Part shown: positions 1 through 10,339 of the stretch, in pieces
Layout of the letters: every line of letters starts with the position of its first letter
Numbering within the stretch: the stretch's first letter is position 1
IMG/VR virus record: IMGVR_UViG_3300013233_000139
Coordinates: 1-56,626 of that record
DNA length: 56,626 bases
Source: a virus
Reading direction: 5' to 3' (one strand)
Translations under genes and position numbers: made by a program
Notes under the pieces: model-generated
The model's input: the letters and a program-made list of their open reading frames with translations, nothing else
The model's database searches: none
What the model was told of the DNA's origin: nothing

Positions 1-2802
1 GTCTGTGGATTCGCGGACGAACAAGTTATCGACTGTGCCTGTGAATGCTGAAGCGGGCCTAATGGCTACTTGTCCAGGAATACCGCCTGTTGTAAATGTA
101 CCCTGCAAGGTGCCAACTGCCGCTAATGAACTTACAACAACCCCTGAAGCATAGGCAGTTAAAGTACCCGCCGTCCAAGATGTTATATCAAATGAAACAT
201 GATAGTTCTTATTAGGAGTTAACGCTACAGGCAGGTTATATGTTAAGTTGTTGGACGCAGCAGCTCCTGCCGCGACCCCATTAGCAATACTCCAACCAGT
301 GGTAGTTACCCACCCACTGGTTGTACTAAACTTACCATTAACAACAACATTGAAATCCAACAACACTGTACGCTTGGCTCCGCCGCTCCGATAAGCAGCC
401 AACTCACTATTAACATCAACCGCTGGCTGTGTCATCATCTTCGAGCCAATAACAATGCCTGTGTATGGGGTAGTCAAAGCTGTCGTTTTACTCTTGCTCT
501 CGATTACTGTTAGGCCATGAATAAGATCAACATCATTGGCTGTTTCTACAGCGTAGAGGTCAGTCTTGCTATCGTAACGTAGGTCAGTTACAGCGTCTGC
601 TTTGAGGAGGGCTTGCTTGCCACCATTGAGAGCATTTTCTAACTTAGCAATCTCCATTGACTGCTCTGCTGTTGGAGCTGTAGCTGATATACGAACACAA
701 GCACATTGGCCGCCTGTCCAAGGAGCCACACCACCAGCTAAGTCAAACCCAATTGCTAGAGGTTGAGCAATACTGACATTAGCACTAGAGCTTCCTGTCT
801 GAACGGTTACACCATCAACTCGTATATATACTGTACCACTGCTTCGGATCAACTCAACAGTGTGTTCATTTGCATCTGTATAAGCAGCCGTAGTAGTTGC
901 CGCAAGACCTGTACCCAACCAACTGTATAACTGATTACTGGGATTGAGACCTAAGAAAAACCCATTTGAAGCAGGTGAGCCTATCTCAAACATAATGCGA
1001 GTAATACCAGCAGTTCCCCACTTAACACCACTCATAATGATACTGAAATCACCTGTACCTGCGGTTCCAGTATAGGCACCGAGGTTATTCCAATCAGGAT
1101 GACTAGCTTCACTGAAATAGTGATTAGCATCAAACCCTGAATAAACATTACGAACACCATTATTAACAGTCTCGGTAGGATACCCAATAGCTGTCCATAC
1201 TGCTGTCCCATCACTCGTGGTATTACCTGCTGTGAAACTCCATGTAGGCTCGGTTGCAGAAGATGTTCCTGCTGTTGTGCATTTGAAGTAGGCTACTGTA
1301 GAGCCTGCGGTAGCTGACACCAATTGATCTAGGGTATAAGCGGTGGAAGCCTGCCATGCAGGGTGGGCAATAGCGTTCTTCACACTACGATCAGCAGTGA
1401 GAGAGTTAGCAAGGAAGCATCTACGCATATCCCCCACCATGCCCCCTGTGCTGTATGTTTTGGTTATGTATGCTTCGAGAAAGTCTGTAGGCGTAGCCTG
1501 ATTCAGTAAGCGTATTACTAAGCCCTTGCCTGAACCGAAAACCTGCACACCGTTCTTGGTTGATTTAATCAAGGAGTCATTGGTTAGAAGTGGGGTTGCA
1601 CCCATATCGTGGGCGATAGTCCAAGGGAAGTTATTAGAGTTATAGCCGCCAGCTAACACAGTCCGTGCTTGGGCAAAACCACTAAAGGTAACAACAATAT
1701 TCCCTGCATCATCAACAGATATGTGGCTATATGGGAGAGTATCGGAACTATTAACAACATTTCCATCATCCTTAATAACACTCACACCAGCGGCAGTGGT
1801 TAAAGCAATAGTAGGCTTAGGCATTCCAAACTCATCATAAGGTGCGTCAGGTAGGTAGGTGATGGCTACGGAGTTGACTGTGTTGGAGGCAATGGTAGGT
1901 GTGGCAACACTAGAAGCTAACCCAGCCTGCGCAGTGTTCCTAGCAGCAAAGTTTCCAATATATGTACGCAGGCCGCCTGCCCAGTATTGAAGGCACACTT
2001 CGCTAACTAAATTCCATATTAAAACAGCATTGGTGGATGAACCAATTACAATGATGTGCTTGTGAATACGAATGGAGGTTAAATTACCTGCGCCTAACCA
2101 GCCATTGGCAGCCACTATTGTTTCCGCAAACATCTTCGGACTACCACTCGTAGTGTCCCAGATGATAACTCTCGTAGCTTCCGCTGTAACAAATCCTCTC
2201 ATAGGGAACTTACGGCTACTGGCTCGTGTAGTAGTACCACCACCATACAGATTAAATGCTGTACCTGTAGAGTAAATATCACCAGCTACAATAGAAGGGT
2301 TAGCAGCTAGAGCAGCAGCATCATTAGCGTATGTAGCAGCCAGATACTGTGTACCATAGCTGACCGTCTCATTCTCCCAACTTGTATGCCCCTGCCTGTC
2401 AATCCAAGCAGAATCATCGGTGTTGTCGAATGTGTCATAATCGACGATAGTGCCAATGGGGAGGGTGGCAGTGATGGCAGGAACATCGTAGCCGCCTGTT
2501 GATACCCTTCGTGGAGTAGTGTTACCAATACCTAGCACACTGTGAATATCTTGAGAACCACTAGCTGCTGTAGCTGTTAGGGCTACAGAGCCATCAGGGA
2601 ACTCGTAGCCTGTAGCCTTCATGTGACCAGCGGTGGCTGGGACATTGCCGGTAGTGCCGACCCTATCTGCAATGACGTTAGCCGCCACAGTTACATCACC
2701 CGCTGCGGAGATAGGCCGAGGTAAGTGATAGGTGTCATTGGCTTGAGGCACTTGGACCTCGCCAGCCACCTCATTTAGTATCAGTACATCTTTTGCAGCC
2801 AT
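1..2802 (-). CDS. Large tail fibre / receptor-binding protein, C-terminus beyond window
   Basis: An uninterrupted frame of 934 codons runs from an ATG at 2802 to the window edge, so the 3' end is missing. An AGGAG ribosome site lies 7 bases upstream. The protein starts MAAKDVLILNEVAGE. Its middle holds a short repeat of the kind found in phage tail proteins (HPAWQASTAYTLDQLV, about residues 480-530), followed by a beta-rich region resembling a LamG/concanavalin-like fold (HTVELIRSSGTVYIRVDG, about residues 630-650), a typical sugar-binding module. It is the last visible gene of the late minus-strand run, right after another fibre-like gene. Role as a host-recognition fibre is inferred from size, composition and position; no enzymatic motif was seen. 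Confidence 0.75.
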   Translation of the reverse strand, partial: MAAKDVLILNEVAGEVQVPQANDTYHLPRPISAAGDVTVAANVIADRVGTTGNVPATAGHMKATGYEFPDGSVALTATAASGSQDIHSVLGIGNTTPRRVSTGGYDVPAITATLPIGTIVDYDTFDNTDDSAWIDRQGHTSWENETVSYGTQYLAATYANDAAALAANPSIVAGDIYSTGTAFNLYGGGTTTRASSRKFPMRGFVTAEATRVIIWDTTSGSPKMFAETIVAANGWLGAGNLTSIRIHKHIIVIGSSTNAVLIWNLVSEVCLQYWAGGLRTYIGNFAARNTAQAGLASSVATPTIASNTVNSVAITYLPDAPYDEFGMPKPTIALTTAAGVSVIKDDGNVVNSSDTLPYSHISVDDAGNIVVTFSGFAQARTVLAGGYNSNNFPWTIAHDMGATPLLTNDSLIKSTKNGVQVFGSGKGLVIRLLNQATPTDFLEAYITKTYSTGGMVGDMRRCFLANSLTADRSVKNAIAHPAWQASTAYTLDQLVSATAGSTVAYFKCTTAGTSSATEPTWSFTAGNTTSDGTAVWTAIGYPTETVNNGVRNVYSGFDANHYFSEASHPDWNNLGAYTGTAGTGDFSIIMSGVKWGTAGITRIMFEIGSPASNGFFLGLNPSNQLYSWLGTGLAATTTAAYTDANEHTVELIRSSGTVYIRVDGVTVQTGSSSANVSIAQPLAIGFDLAGGVAPWTGGQCACVRISATAPTAEQSMEIAKLENALNGGKQALLKADAVTDLRYDSKTDLYAVETANDVDLIHGLTVIESKSKTTALTTPYTGIVIGSKMMTQPAVDVNSELAAYRSGGAKRTVLLDFNVVVNGKFSTTSGWVTTTGWSIANGVAAGAAASNNLTYNLPVALTPNKNYHVSFDITSWTAGTLTAYASGVVVSSLAAVGTLQGTFTTGGIPGQVAIRPASAFTGTVDNLFVRESTD

Positions 2803-2811
2803 TAAACTCTC

Positions 2812-4011
2812 CTATGAAACCGTGACTAAATTGCCGAGGGCATTGCGAATAACATTTGCAGACGTGCGAATCAGAGAGCCGACGGCGTTGCGTACTGAAA
2901 AAGTCCCTCGGCCCATTGAGAATATCTTATACGTGTCACCGACTTGGGCCGCAGGGCCTGAAGCTAAGACCAAAGCCGTATTTGTGTGACTGGCTATGAT
3001 GGCTGTTCTCACGGTAAGGCCACTTCGTAATATGGTCACGTTAGCGCCCATAAAGGTATTGACCCCGAAATTAGCCGCGGTGTCTGAAATACCTGTAGCG
3101 CTTCCAGATGTCGCAGTACCAGATGCAATTGTAGCCACTGACGCGCTTGCGGCTGCACTAGCCGCAGCACTATCAGATGAGGCTACGGCTGAGTTGCCTG
3201 CGTTGGTCTCACTAATACCTGCATTAGTAGCAGAGACGCCTGCGTTGGTCTCACTAATACCGGCATTAGTAGCAGAGACGCCTGCGTTAGTCTCACTAAT
3301 ACCTGCATTAGTAGCAGAGGTCGCTGCAGCCAACGCATTAGCAGCACTTGTACCGTCCCTTAAAGCTACAGGTGAGCCCCACGACCCTGTAGCCTTAGGC
3401 CCGTACATATTATACGATGCGCTTGCCGTATCTATGTAGAGATCTGTGTCAACCCCTAGGCTTGAAGCGGGTGCACCAGTTCCACTATGAATTACAGAGC
3501 CTGCAGTACCTGCGTCAGAGACTAGTGACCAAAAAGCATCGGATATTGCAGGCGATGCCGGAGGAGTGTGTCCGGTATTATTCGCAACTAAAGATACAAA
3601 GTATCTACCTGCATGGCCTATAGCATCGCCAACTGCGTATGTAGTACCTACGACCCATGCGCCTCTATGAGTCATAGATGTAACAACTACGCCGTTATCA
3701 AGTGTTAACATAGCGCGTCGCACTATGCTCGAAGTCTCTATATCACCAGTTGATGGGTATGGAAGGTTTAAATTAGGTGTAAAGTCTCGAGTGATCGCGT
3801 ACAGTTGGCTAGAAGCTGTAACGCCTGCATAATTAGCAGATAAGGTTATACTGCCATCAGCGTTGACCGATGCCACCTCGTACCAGACGGCGTCGTTAGC
3901 TACGATAAATATATCGCCAATAGATATGTTGGATAGCCAAGCCGTGGAAGTGCCGGCTACTACTGCAGATCCGTTAGTTACACTTACTGTTCCTGCCAAG
4001 TATTGAGCCAA
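2812..4011 (-). CDS. Tail fibre / tail appendage protein with tandem repeats
   Basis: 399 residues, starting at a TTG 7 bases after a TAGGAG site. The N-terminal 90 residues are beta-rich (MAQYLAGTVSVTNGSAVV), a common start of phage tail appendage proteins. Around residues 115-165 there is a carbohydrate-binding-like stretch (RGAWVVGTTYAVGDAIGH). Residues 235-290 hold three copies of a 14-residue repeat (SATNAGISETNAGV) and an Ala/Ser-rich segment, probably a trimeric shaft. The gene has its own promoter (TTTACA-17-TATAAT) and lies behind a dispersed regulatory cassette, so it may be expressed separately from the upstream tail-tip genes. Fibre function is inferred. Confidence 0.7.
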   Translation of the reverse strand: MAQYLAGTVSVTNGSAVVAGTSTAWLSNISIGDIFIVANDAVWYEVASVNADGSITLSANYAGVTASSQLYAITRDFTPNLNLPYPSTGDIETSSIVRRAMLTLDNGVVVTSMTHRGAWVVGTTYAVGDAIGHAGRYFVSLVANNTGHTPPASPAISDAFWSLVSDAGTAGSVIHSGTGAPASSLGVDTDLYIDTASASYNMYGPKATGSWGSPVALRDGTSAANALAAATSATNAGISETNAGVSATNAGISETNAGVSATNAGISETNAGNSAVASSDSAAASAAASASVATIASGTATSGSATGISDTAANFGVNTFMGANVTILRSGLTVRTAIIASHTNTALVLASGPAAQVGDTYKIFSMGRGTFSVRNAVGSLIRTSANVIRNALGNLVTVS

Positions 4012-4030
4012 TAGTATCTCCTACCTTGTA

Positions 4031-4076
4031 ATTATACCTACATGGGACTCTAATGTAAACAAGTGCATTAGAGTCC
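4031..4076 (-). promoter_or_regulatory. Hairpin-embedded promoter of the 399-aa fibre gene
   Basis: On the minus strand TTTACA (4059-4054) and TATAAT (4036-4031) are 17 bases apart. An 11-bp perfect inverted repeat (GGACTCTAATG at 4045-4055 and CATTAGAGTCC at 4066-4076) overlaps the -35 box, which straddles the loop and the second arm. The TTG start at 4011 follows the TATAAT by about 20 bases. Confidence 0.6.
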
Positions 4077-4203
4077 TAAGTATTTGTTTATATTATACTA
4101 TTCTATGCGCTCCCAAGCGCTCTGAATCTATAGAAATTAGTTCTATATAGTAACATATAGCTGCTACTTTTCATTTTAGTTCAGAGCGGCCGGCCGAGCG
4201 CTA
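4075..4203 (-). repeat. Dispersed palindromic regulatory cassette, copy 1
   Basis: About 128 bp, nearly identical (reverse complemented) to segments at 37503-37631 and 44672-44800. It contains GCTCTGAA and TTCAGAGC arms around an AT-rich core, then a second GAGCG and a TATAAT-like box facing the 399-aa fibre gene. No coding potential. Confidence 0.8.
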
Positions 4204-4596
4204 TATTGTTGGCATTGTAGGCCAGGTTACAGCTGAAGGCGTGGCGGCACTGGTGATATCCCTGAGAGCCTGTTGGTATATGATGAGAGCATCGTGGAAT
4301 GCCTTCTTGGCCGCCGCTGACTTCTTTGGGTATGAGTCCGGTCTGCTGGCTAGAGCGATCAACGAATCTACATGTGACATTGTCGCGTCACGCTGATTGC
4401 GGATACCTTCCCACAAGTGAGCGTCAGTGGGTGTCTCTACAATCTTACCTTTCACAACTCTAGCATAAGATGTAGTGGCCATCTTGCCGGGCAACAAGCC
4501 ATAATTAGAGAACCTGCTAGGTATATCATGAGTAGGCATCTCGCCACTAAAGAGCACATTACCAGTGGTTAAGTCGTAAATAGATCCGTTAAACAT
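4201..4596 (-). CDS. Tail fibre assembly / chaperone-like protein
   Basis: 131 residues with a GAGGTGAT ribosome site before the ATG. The C-terminal half has the pattern of phage tail fibre assembly proteins: a helical stretch with paired Arg/Asp (IRNQRDATMSHVDSLIAL) and a terminal motif YQQALRDITS followed by VTWPTMP. Members of this group help fold or attach fibres and often sit beside fibre genes, as here between the tail tip and the fibres. The N-terminus (MFNGSIYDLTTG) is less conserved. The family assignment is by motif and context, not alignment. Confidence 0.6.
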   Translation of the reverse strand: MFNGSIYDLTTGNVLFSGEMPTHDIPSRFSNYGLLPGKMATTSYARVVKGKIVETPTDAHLWEGIRNQRDATMSHVDSLIALASRPDSYPKKSAAAKKAFHDALIIYQQALRDITSAATPSAVTWPTMPTI

Positions 4597-4599
4597 ATA

Positions 4600-7500
4600 T
4601 CACCTCGCTAAGAAAAAAGCTCGCAGGTTAGCCGAACCAGCTCCAGGTGCCACAGTTGAAGACAGATACAAATCTATTCGTATGTCTGCTGTCACGGATA
4701 TACTAGTACTTCCAGAGCCGATAAGGTACCCATTTCCTGATATTGTTAGTCCAGTATGTAGTATAGAACTATTAGGGCCGCTCCAAGATTGAATTCCAGA
4801 TGGATCCCTAGAATAGTAATTCACCCAAACTGCATACTTAAGAGTGGTTGACGGAGCGGATGTACCTGTGACCTCCCACACAAAATCGATTGCCAGTTTT
4901 AAGCTTTGGCCGTAATCAGGCGATAGAATATATAGACTAATGACTTCAGAGTTAGAGGTTGTTAGCGTAGTTGCCGAAGTCAGGGCGGCATTATATAGTG
5001 CCGAACTCATATTTGCAACATAAACCGACGCCATTGACGTGACTGCGTTATTCTTTAGGTGCAGGGTGTCAATCGTAGCTGTAGTGATATGTACCCCGTC
5101 AATAACAGAGCCGGCACCGGCAGTTACGGCTCCGCTGAATGATCCTGTGGCGGCTGTCAGGCTACCGGCGAAGGATCCTGTGGCTGCGTTTAAGCTACCG
5201 GCAAATGAGCCCGTAGCTGCACTAAGGCTACCTGCAAATGAGCTAGATCCGTCCTGATTAAGTTGTAAAACAGCCGTTGTGCCATTACCGAAGTAGAAGG
5301 GGTTTGTTGGGTTGATATCTATATAGTAACCAGACCCAGACCCTGACGCAACATGCACAGACGATGCTGTTAAGGCTCCAACAGCCGCGGCTGGGACGGA
5401 TAAGACGCCGGCTGTATCCCAGCTCATAGCTGTAGAACCGGATCCAAAGAACCCTGATCCGTCAGGATTAAGTCTACCGTTAACACCTAAATTGCTACTA
5501 AGTGTAATCCCAGCATTGTCGAGAACTATAGGCCTAGTAGATTGATTAGGGCTAGCATTATGATATACGGACTGAACGCCGGCTGTATAGTTAGTCAATA
5601 CCGTTACATATTTATTTCTTAAATCTGATATAGAGTTTGTAAACGTGACAACATAAACTCCATTCTTATGTATGGCTAAATGACCTAAAGTCCACACCAG
5701 CTTAACAACATCACCAGAAGCAAAGTACATGGCAGGAGTGGACGATCCCGAACCTGAGGTGTCCCAGTAAAATGACTGGTTAGACCCAGCAAATCCTAGA
5801 TGCTCCACCATAGATGCAGCTATAAACCCGTTAGATGTAACTCCAAGTCCTATATCAAAGGGCGTAGTTCCAAATATAGTAAACTCCAAAGTAAATGTGT
5901 ACACATTACCTAAAGGCACTGGGGATAATAGCGTTCGTGCAGGGTTAGACGTATCGAATGACGTGCCCTGTATCAGGTAATCTCCAACGTTAACCGTGGC
6001 ACCGCTTATAGTCCCGGCAGTGACAGTACCCATGTCGGCAGATATAGCGGATAATGTCGTGGCTGATATCTTATCCGCTGTAAGAGTGCCAACGGATATC
6101 CGGTTGCCACTCATAGTACCAGTAGTGATAGTGCCAGCGTCTAAGCTCGAAATTTGAGCTGTGCCTATGGCCGCGCTGGCTATGTAGTTGGTTATAGTAG
6201 CTGCGGATATAGTTGTAGCACTCGAAGTAATAGTACTTGACAATGTTGATACGATGCCAGTGGTGTCAACCGCCTGAGCCGCAAATGACCTAGAAACAGT
6301 TGGGTCCGGTGAAAGGTATACGAAACTAGTTCCTAAACCCTCATACTCAACGACGCTAGGTGTAGACCCTGTAGGTCCTGATAAAATCCTAACGTACTGT
6401 AAATCTGAATTGGTAGGTAATGACCAACTAAGCGTAATATGACCAAGACCAGGTGTAGCAGTAAGACTCGGTGTGACTATCGTAGCTACGGTCTTTCCTA
6501 TGGCTGTAACGGTGGACGCCGCGGGCGTAGATACGTTGCTAGCCCAGTCGACGGCTGTAACAGTTACGTCATAACTTACTCCTGGAACTAACCCACTAAG
6601 AATCGTAGTAAGTGACCCTGCGCCTTCCACAGTCTTAACCGGCGGGTTAGTGCTAGTAGGGTCTGTAGCCGCTACGTAGTACTTCGACACTTTACCACCT
6701 ATATCAGTCGAAGCGTCCCAACTAACTAAAAATGATGAAACTGGGTATGGGCCTACACTGACCGTTGGTGTAACGACCATATTCGCGGGTGTAGACGGCG
6801 GTGTAGTATCAACTATGCTAGACGAAATTAAGTCCAACGTAACAGCCTGCTCCGCTGATAAAACAGGGTTGTTATCGAATAAGTCGTTAACGCCTACTAC
6901 TACATAGTAAGTTTGGCCTGGCACCAGCGCCGCGCCATTTGTAAGATTTCCAACTATTACAGAGTTAGTAGTCGATGTAGATACAAGAGTCGTAGCATCA
7001 GGTGTAAACCCTGGCGTCTGACTAACCCATACTGACGTCCCGCTAAAATCTAAGTCTGTCGGCTTATCAAAATCCACATGAATATAGTTTATAGACGCCG
7101 TAACGGATAAATTCTGCGCGGCCATTGGTGCTGGGTTAGACACAGAGAGTATTGCAGCCGACTCAATGCGGCCGGTGCTAGTCATAATCCGCACCTCCAC
7201 TACGAATCCGCGATGAGGGCCTCCAGCATCTATTATATTCTTCTCATACGTATAAGTATAAGCATTGCTGGCTACATTCTCAGTGCGTAGCACTACGCCA
7301 CTAAGGCTTAATATAGTTACCACGTAACCTGAGAACCAGGATGTGAAGGTTCCTCCGTTGGCGCCCCAGATCTCGCTGCCAATAGCCGACAAGCTATTAG
7401 GTGTAACATTACGCCAAGAGATGACTGCATCTCGACCTGAGAACTCTGTGATGTTACCTTGACCAAAAAGCTCTAAACCATTAACCGTGATATTTAGATT

Positions 7501-9129
7501 ATTTCTAGAACCGGAAAATGCCGGGGTATACGCTTGTGTAGGTGGTACAGGTGGCGTAAACGTCAGCGCTGAGTAAATTGTAGGGTCGTTATACTCAAGA
7601 TCGAGAGCAATCCCTTTACCGTGGCTATAGTGCCAGCCTATGACTCTAAATACTTTATCCACCCAGCCGAACTGAGAAAAGCTGATCTTGACATTAGACA
7701 TCACTGAGATATCTAGGTGTTTAGGCTTAACCACTACGCTCATCACGAAGCTTCGTTGTGCAATGTTTACATAATATAATGCAATTTGTTGACACCTAGT
7801 AGATAGGGTGGTAAATGGCAGTGACAAATTCTTTGTCACAATTTGACCTGTGGCGGAGATGCCTGAGGAGTCAAACACGGTCTGATAAGACGTGGTTTTC
7901 CAGTTAGTCTCGAGACCGGAGTATTTACCCATCACGGTATTGAAGTTGGTCCTGCGGGACTTGGTAGTCGACACACTCACTTGACTAAGCATGTCGCCCT
8001 CAGATATATTCACGACTGGCGTAGCCCCAGGCTCCCCTGCAAATATTTGGATCTTACCGTCTACGATAGGGATAACAGATCCATTGCCCGCTGACATCAT
8101 TGACGTCAGCGCGTCTATTGGCTTAACTGATACGTCGATCCGACCGTCTATCGTATACCTAGGTAGCCCGCCGACCAATTGGTCTGAGATATCCGCTGCG
8201 GTGGATACACTCTGCCAATCCATACTCGAAGTAGGAATACCTAAACCCATATCAGTAGTGATATAATCAGCAACACATAGAGCCCAGTTATTCGACCAGG
8301 CCCAAGTGGCTGGGTTAGATAGAGACTGACTAGGATCCCGAGGGTCGAATACTTTCTTACCTCTAACGTCGGCCTGGATATTAGATAAGCCGGATGAGAA
8401 GGCTTTACTATCATACGTCAGCCGCAGATAGATATATGCAATGCCGTTACCAGAGCTGTTAGCGCCAAAGCTAGGTATATCATGCAGCAAGTCTGCGTCA
8501 ACAACTTGGCCCGCACCACCTAAATGCTTACGGATACGGACTAACTTAGCTAGAGCCGCGCGCTCCGCCTGAGCTGCGGCTACTAAAGGTATAAATGGTG
8601 TAGATACATTTGACACAGTACGAGATACGCCGGATGCCGTATAATCTCGACCAAAGAAATAATAGTCAGTCTGGCCGGTACTGCTATTAACGGCGGACGA
8701 CGCCGCGGTAGATCCGTACTGAGAACCGTCTGACGTTACCGCTACGCCGTTTACAAATATAGTGCCTATAGAGTCAATCTCATGACCCGCCAACAAGACC
8801 ATAACATGCATATACTTATTGGTAGGGCCTGTAGAGCCTATAGGAAAGTACGGGCCTGCGGTACGTATGGCCCCATAAATCAGGTTCTGTGTCGGTGATG
8901 CAGCTTTGAATATAGTGTTAGCGCCGGATACTTGGTACGGCGCTGGGCTATTAGGGCCTTGTGACGACCCATGACTATTTAACGCACCTAAACCTATTAT
9001 CCTTAGTGTGGCTGAGTCAACCTTATGTGTTAGGTCCTGTACTAAATGAAATCCAGAATTTAGACTAACCTGATGAAGGTTATGCTTTGTGAGCCCTACT
9101 TTGTGAAGAAATTTCTTAAAAAGGCCCAT
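4600..9129 (-). CDS. Central tail tip / host-specificity protein (lambda gpJ-like), FN3 domains
   Basis: 1509 residues. The N-terminal ~520 residues resemble tail-tip hub proteins that open the tail end and close the tube. At about residues 640-900 there are fibronectin-type-III-like repeats (PAPMAAQNLSVTASINYIHV and PPSTPANMVVTPTVSVG start two of them). The C-terminal 500 residues are Gly/Ser/Ala-rich with short repeats (AATGSFAGSL in several copies near 1290-1330), probably a triple-stranded fibre. It starts 1 base within the stop of the next upstream gene (9129), so the two are translationally coupled. Size, domain order and position after the tape measure support a gpJ-type role. Confidence 0.85.
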   Translation of the reverse strand: MGLFKKFLHKVGLTKHNLHQVSLNSGFHLVQDLTHKVDSATLRIIGLGALNSHGSSQGPNSPAPYQVSGANTIFKAASPTQNLIYGAIRTAGPYFPIGSTGPTNKYMHVMVLLAGHEIDSIGTIFVNGVAVTSDGSQYGSTAASSAVNSSTGQTDYYFFGRDYTASGVSRTVSNVSTPFIPLVAAAQAERAALAKLVRIRKHLGGAGQVVDADLLHDIPSFGANSSGNGIAYIYLRLTYDSKAFSSGLSNIQADVRGKKVFDPRDPSQSLSNPATWAWSNNWALCVADYITTDMGLGIPTSSMDWQSVSTAADISDQLVGGLPRYTIDGRIDVSVKPIDALTSMMSAGNGSVIPIVDGKIQIFAGEPGATPVVNISEGDMLSQVSVSTTKSRRTNFNTVMGKYSGLETNWKTTSYQTVFDSSGISATGQIVTKNLSLPFTTLSTRCQQIALYYVNIAQRSFVMSVVVKPKHLDISVMSNVKISFSQFGWVDKVFRVIGWHYSHGKGIALDLEYNDPTIYSALTFTPPVPPTQAYTPAFSGSRNNLNITVNGLELFGQGNITEFSGRDAVISWRNVTPNSLSAIGSEIWGANGGTFTSWFSGYVVTILSLSGVVLRTENVASNAYTYTYEKNIIDAGGPHRGFVVEVRIMTSTGRIESAAILSVSNPAPMAAQNLSVTASINYIHVDFDKPTDLDFSGTSVWVSQTPGFTPDATTLVSTSTTNSVIVGNLTNGAALVPGQTYYVVVGVNDLFDNNPVLSAEQAVTLDLISSSIVDTTPPSTPANMVVTPTVSVGPYPVSSFLVSWDASTDIGGKVSKYYVAATDPTSTNPPVKTVEGAGSLTTILSGLVPGVSYDVTVTAVDWASNVSTPAASTVTAIGKTVATIVTPSLTATPGLGHITLSWSLPTNSDLQYVRILSGPTGSTPSVVEYEGLGTSFVYLSPDPTVSRSFAAQAVDTTGIVSTLSSTITSSATTISAATITNYIASAAIGTAQISSLDAGTITTGTMSGNRISVGTLTADKISATTLSAISADMGTVTAGTISGATVNVGDYLIQGTSFDTSNPARTLLSPVPLGNVYTFTLEFTIFGTTPFDIGLGVTSNGFIAASMVEHLGFAGSNQSFYWDTSGSGSSTPAMYFASGDVVKLVWTLGHLAIHKNGVYVVTFTNSISDLRNKYVTVLTNYTAGVQSVYHNASPNQSTRPIVLDNAGITLSSNLGVNGRLNPDGSGFFGSGSTAMSWDTAGVLSVPAAAVGALTASSVHVASGSGSGYYIDINPTNPFYFGNGTTAVLQLNQDGSSSFAGSLSAATGSFAGSLNAATGSFAGSLTAATGSFSGAVTAGAGSVIDGVHITTATIDTLHLKNNAVTSMASVYVANMSSALYNAALTSATTLTTSNSEVISLYILSPDYGQSLKLAIDFVWEVTGTSAPSTTLKYAVWVNYYSRDPSGIQSWSGPNSSILHTGLTISGNGYLIGSGSTSISVTADIRIDLYLSSTVAPGAGSANLRAFFLAR

Positions 9130-9749
9130 TATTTAGTCCGTCCCCATAATATAGTCTTATCATAAAAAGTAGGGAATTGCTTAAAAAAGGTATCACTGGT
9201 ATTAGGCGTAGATGATGTATTGCCTGAAACTACAGTCCTAGATTGGTGGTCCGCGTCCGCAAAATACCTAGTTCGAGGTCTTTGCCAATCAACAAAAAGG
9301 CTCTCACACTTAACAGTGATCGAAGACTCTACGCCTGTTCTAACATCCATAACATCTATAGGCCATCTGCCTAAAACATAATAGTCAGTAAGCGCGTACG
9401 ATGCATCTAAAAAGCATACAAACACAGATGCGTTGCGGCCTTGATACCTGCCTGTAATAGCGTCAGGTAAAGTAGTGGGATCTAAACCGTTAAGCACTAT
9501 GGATATGCCACTGGCTTGCATAGAGTTAGACTCATCCACGGTAGAGATGCTGGCGAATTGGCCAAATCCGCTAAATACGTTACCCGCCAGCGTTACGTCC
9601 ATAGGCGCATCTGTAAACCTAATCCATTGTTGCACATAAGATGACGTAGTAACATCGTACAAGACTGTATCAAGCTCGCAAGCCAAAATCATTCGGACTG
9701 TCGGCTGGTTAAGCGCGGCCTGTATCGCAGCGCTTAAATTCCTAGCCAT
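9129..9749 (-). CDS. Tail tip / baseplate hub-associated protein
   Basis: 206 residues, beta-rich, with no signal peptide or membrane segment. It lies between the distal-tail protein and the gpJ-like protein, with one-base overlaps on both sides. Features such as MARNLSAAIQAALNQP at the start and TDYYVLGRWPIDVMDVRTG in the middle resemble the DUF2163-type proteins found before hub proteins in phage tail operons. The family is suggested by position and general sequence look only. Confidence 0.55.
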   Translation of the reverse strand: MARNLSAAIQAALNQPTVRMILACELDTVLYDVTTSSYVQQWIRFTDAPMDVTLAGNVFSGFGQFASISTVDESNSMQASGISIVLNGLDPTTLPDAITGRYQGRNASVFVCFLDASYALTDYYVLGRWPIDVMDVRTGVESSITVKCESLFVDWQRPRTRYFADADHQSRTVVSGNTSSTPNTSDTFFKQFPTFYDKTILWGRTK

Positions 9750-10339
9750 TAAAATTGCTCCAAGATAGTGAAGTTAAACTGGTGCAAGCCTATGGATGTA
9801 ATTGGCCATGCAGCATTGTTATTATTCTGCAGTCTAAAGGTCCCAGGCGCATTGTTTACTATCACTGGGCTACCTACACTTACAGGGTTTCGTAACGCAG
9901 GCTCAAAATTTAAGGTCGCGTTACCGCCGGCCAGATCAACTTGCTGAGTTATCATCTTGAGCTCGCCGCCCAACGAAATCCAGTCACCTGGCTGCAAGAA
10001 CGCTGTCACTGAACCAACTCCGAATGTGATTAAACAGGATGTGCCTGTAGCTGGCGTAGTGGCAACTACTAGGTTGCCGGCTATCGGCGTAGTAGGGCCT
10101 CTACGGACTGGGTCAAAAAATGTAAACGGTATAGCCATACCTCGCCGAGAGATTAGAAACGCTTTAATAATACCTGCAGTAGGCTCTTGGATATTCGTAT
10201 ACGCCAAATTGCAAGACCATATAGACCCTGGATACTCTAACACCTGGGTTGACTTATCGAAAGGTGATACAAATGATGTAGAATTAGCAAGTAAGTCCCA
10301 CTGGATTGAGCTAGGGTTTTGAATGGTTGTAGGAAACAT
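9749..10339 (-). CDS. Distal tail / minor tail protein
   Basis: 196 residues immediately downstream of the tape measure, with a one-base overlap at each end. The sequence is beta-rich and begins MFPTTIQNPSSIQWDLL; the segment SRRGMAIPFTFFDPV resembles minor tail proteins that form the ring joining tube and tip. In siphophage operons this slot holds the distal tail protein or lambda gpM-like proteins. Exact role is inferred from position. Confidence 0.5.
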   Translation of the reverse strand: MFPTTIQNPSSIQWDLLANSTSFVSPFDKSTQVLEYPGSIWSCNLAYTNIQEPTAGIIKAFLISRRGMAIPFTFFDPVRRGPTTPIAGNLVVATTPATGTSCLITFGVGSVTAFLQPGDWISLGGELKMITQQVDLAGGNATLNFEPALRNPVSVGSPVIVNNAPGTFRLQNNNNAAWPITSIGLHQFNFTILEQF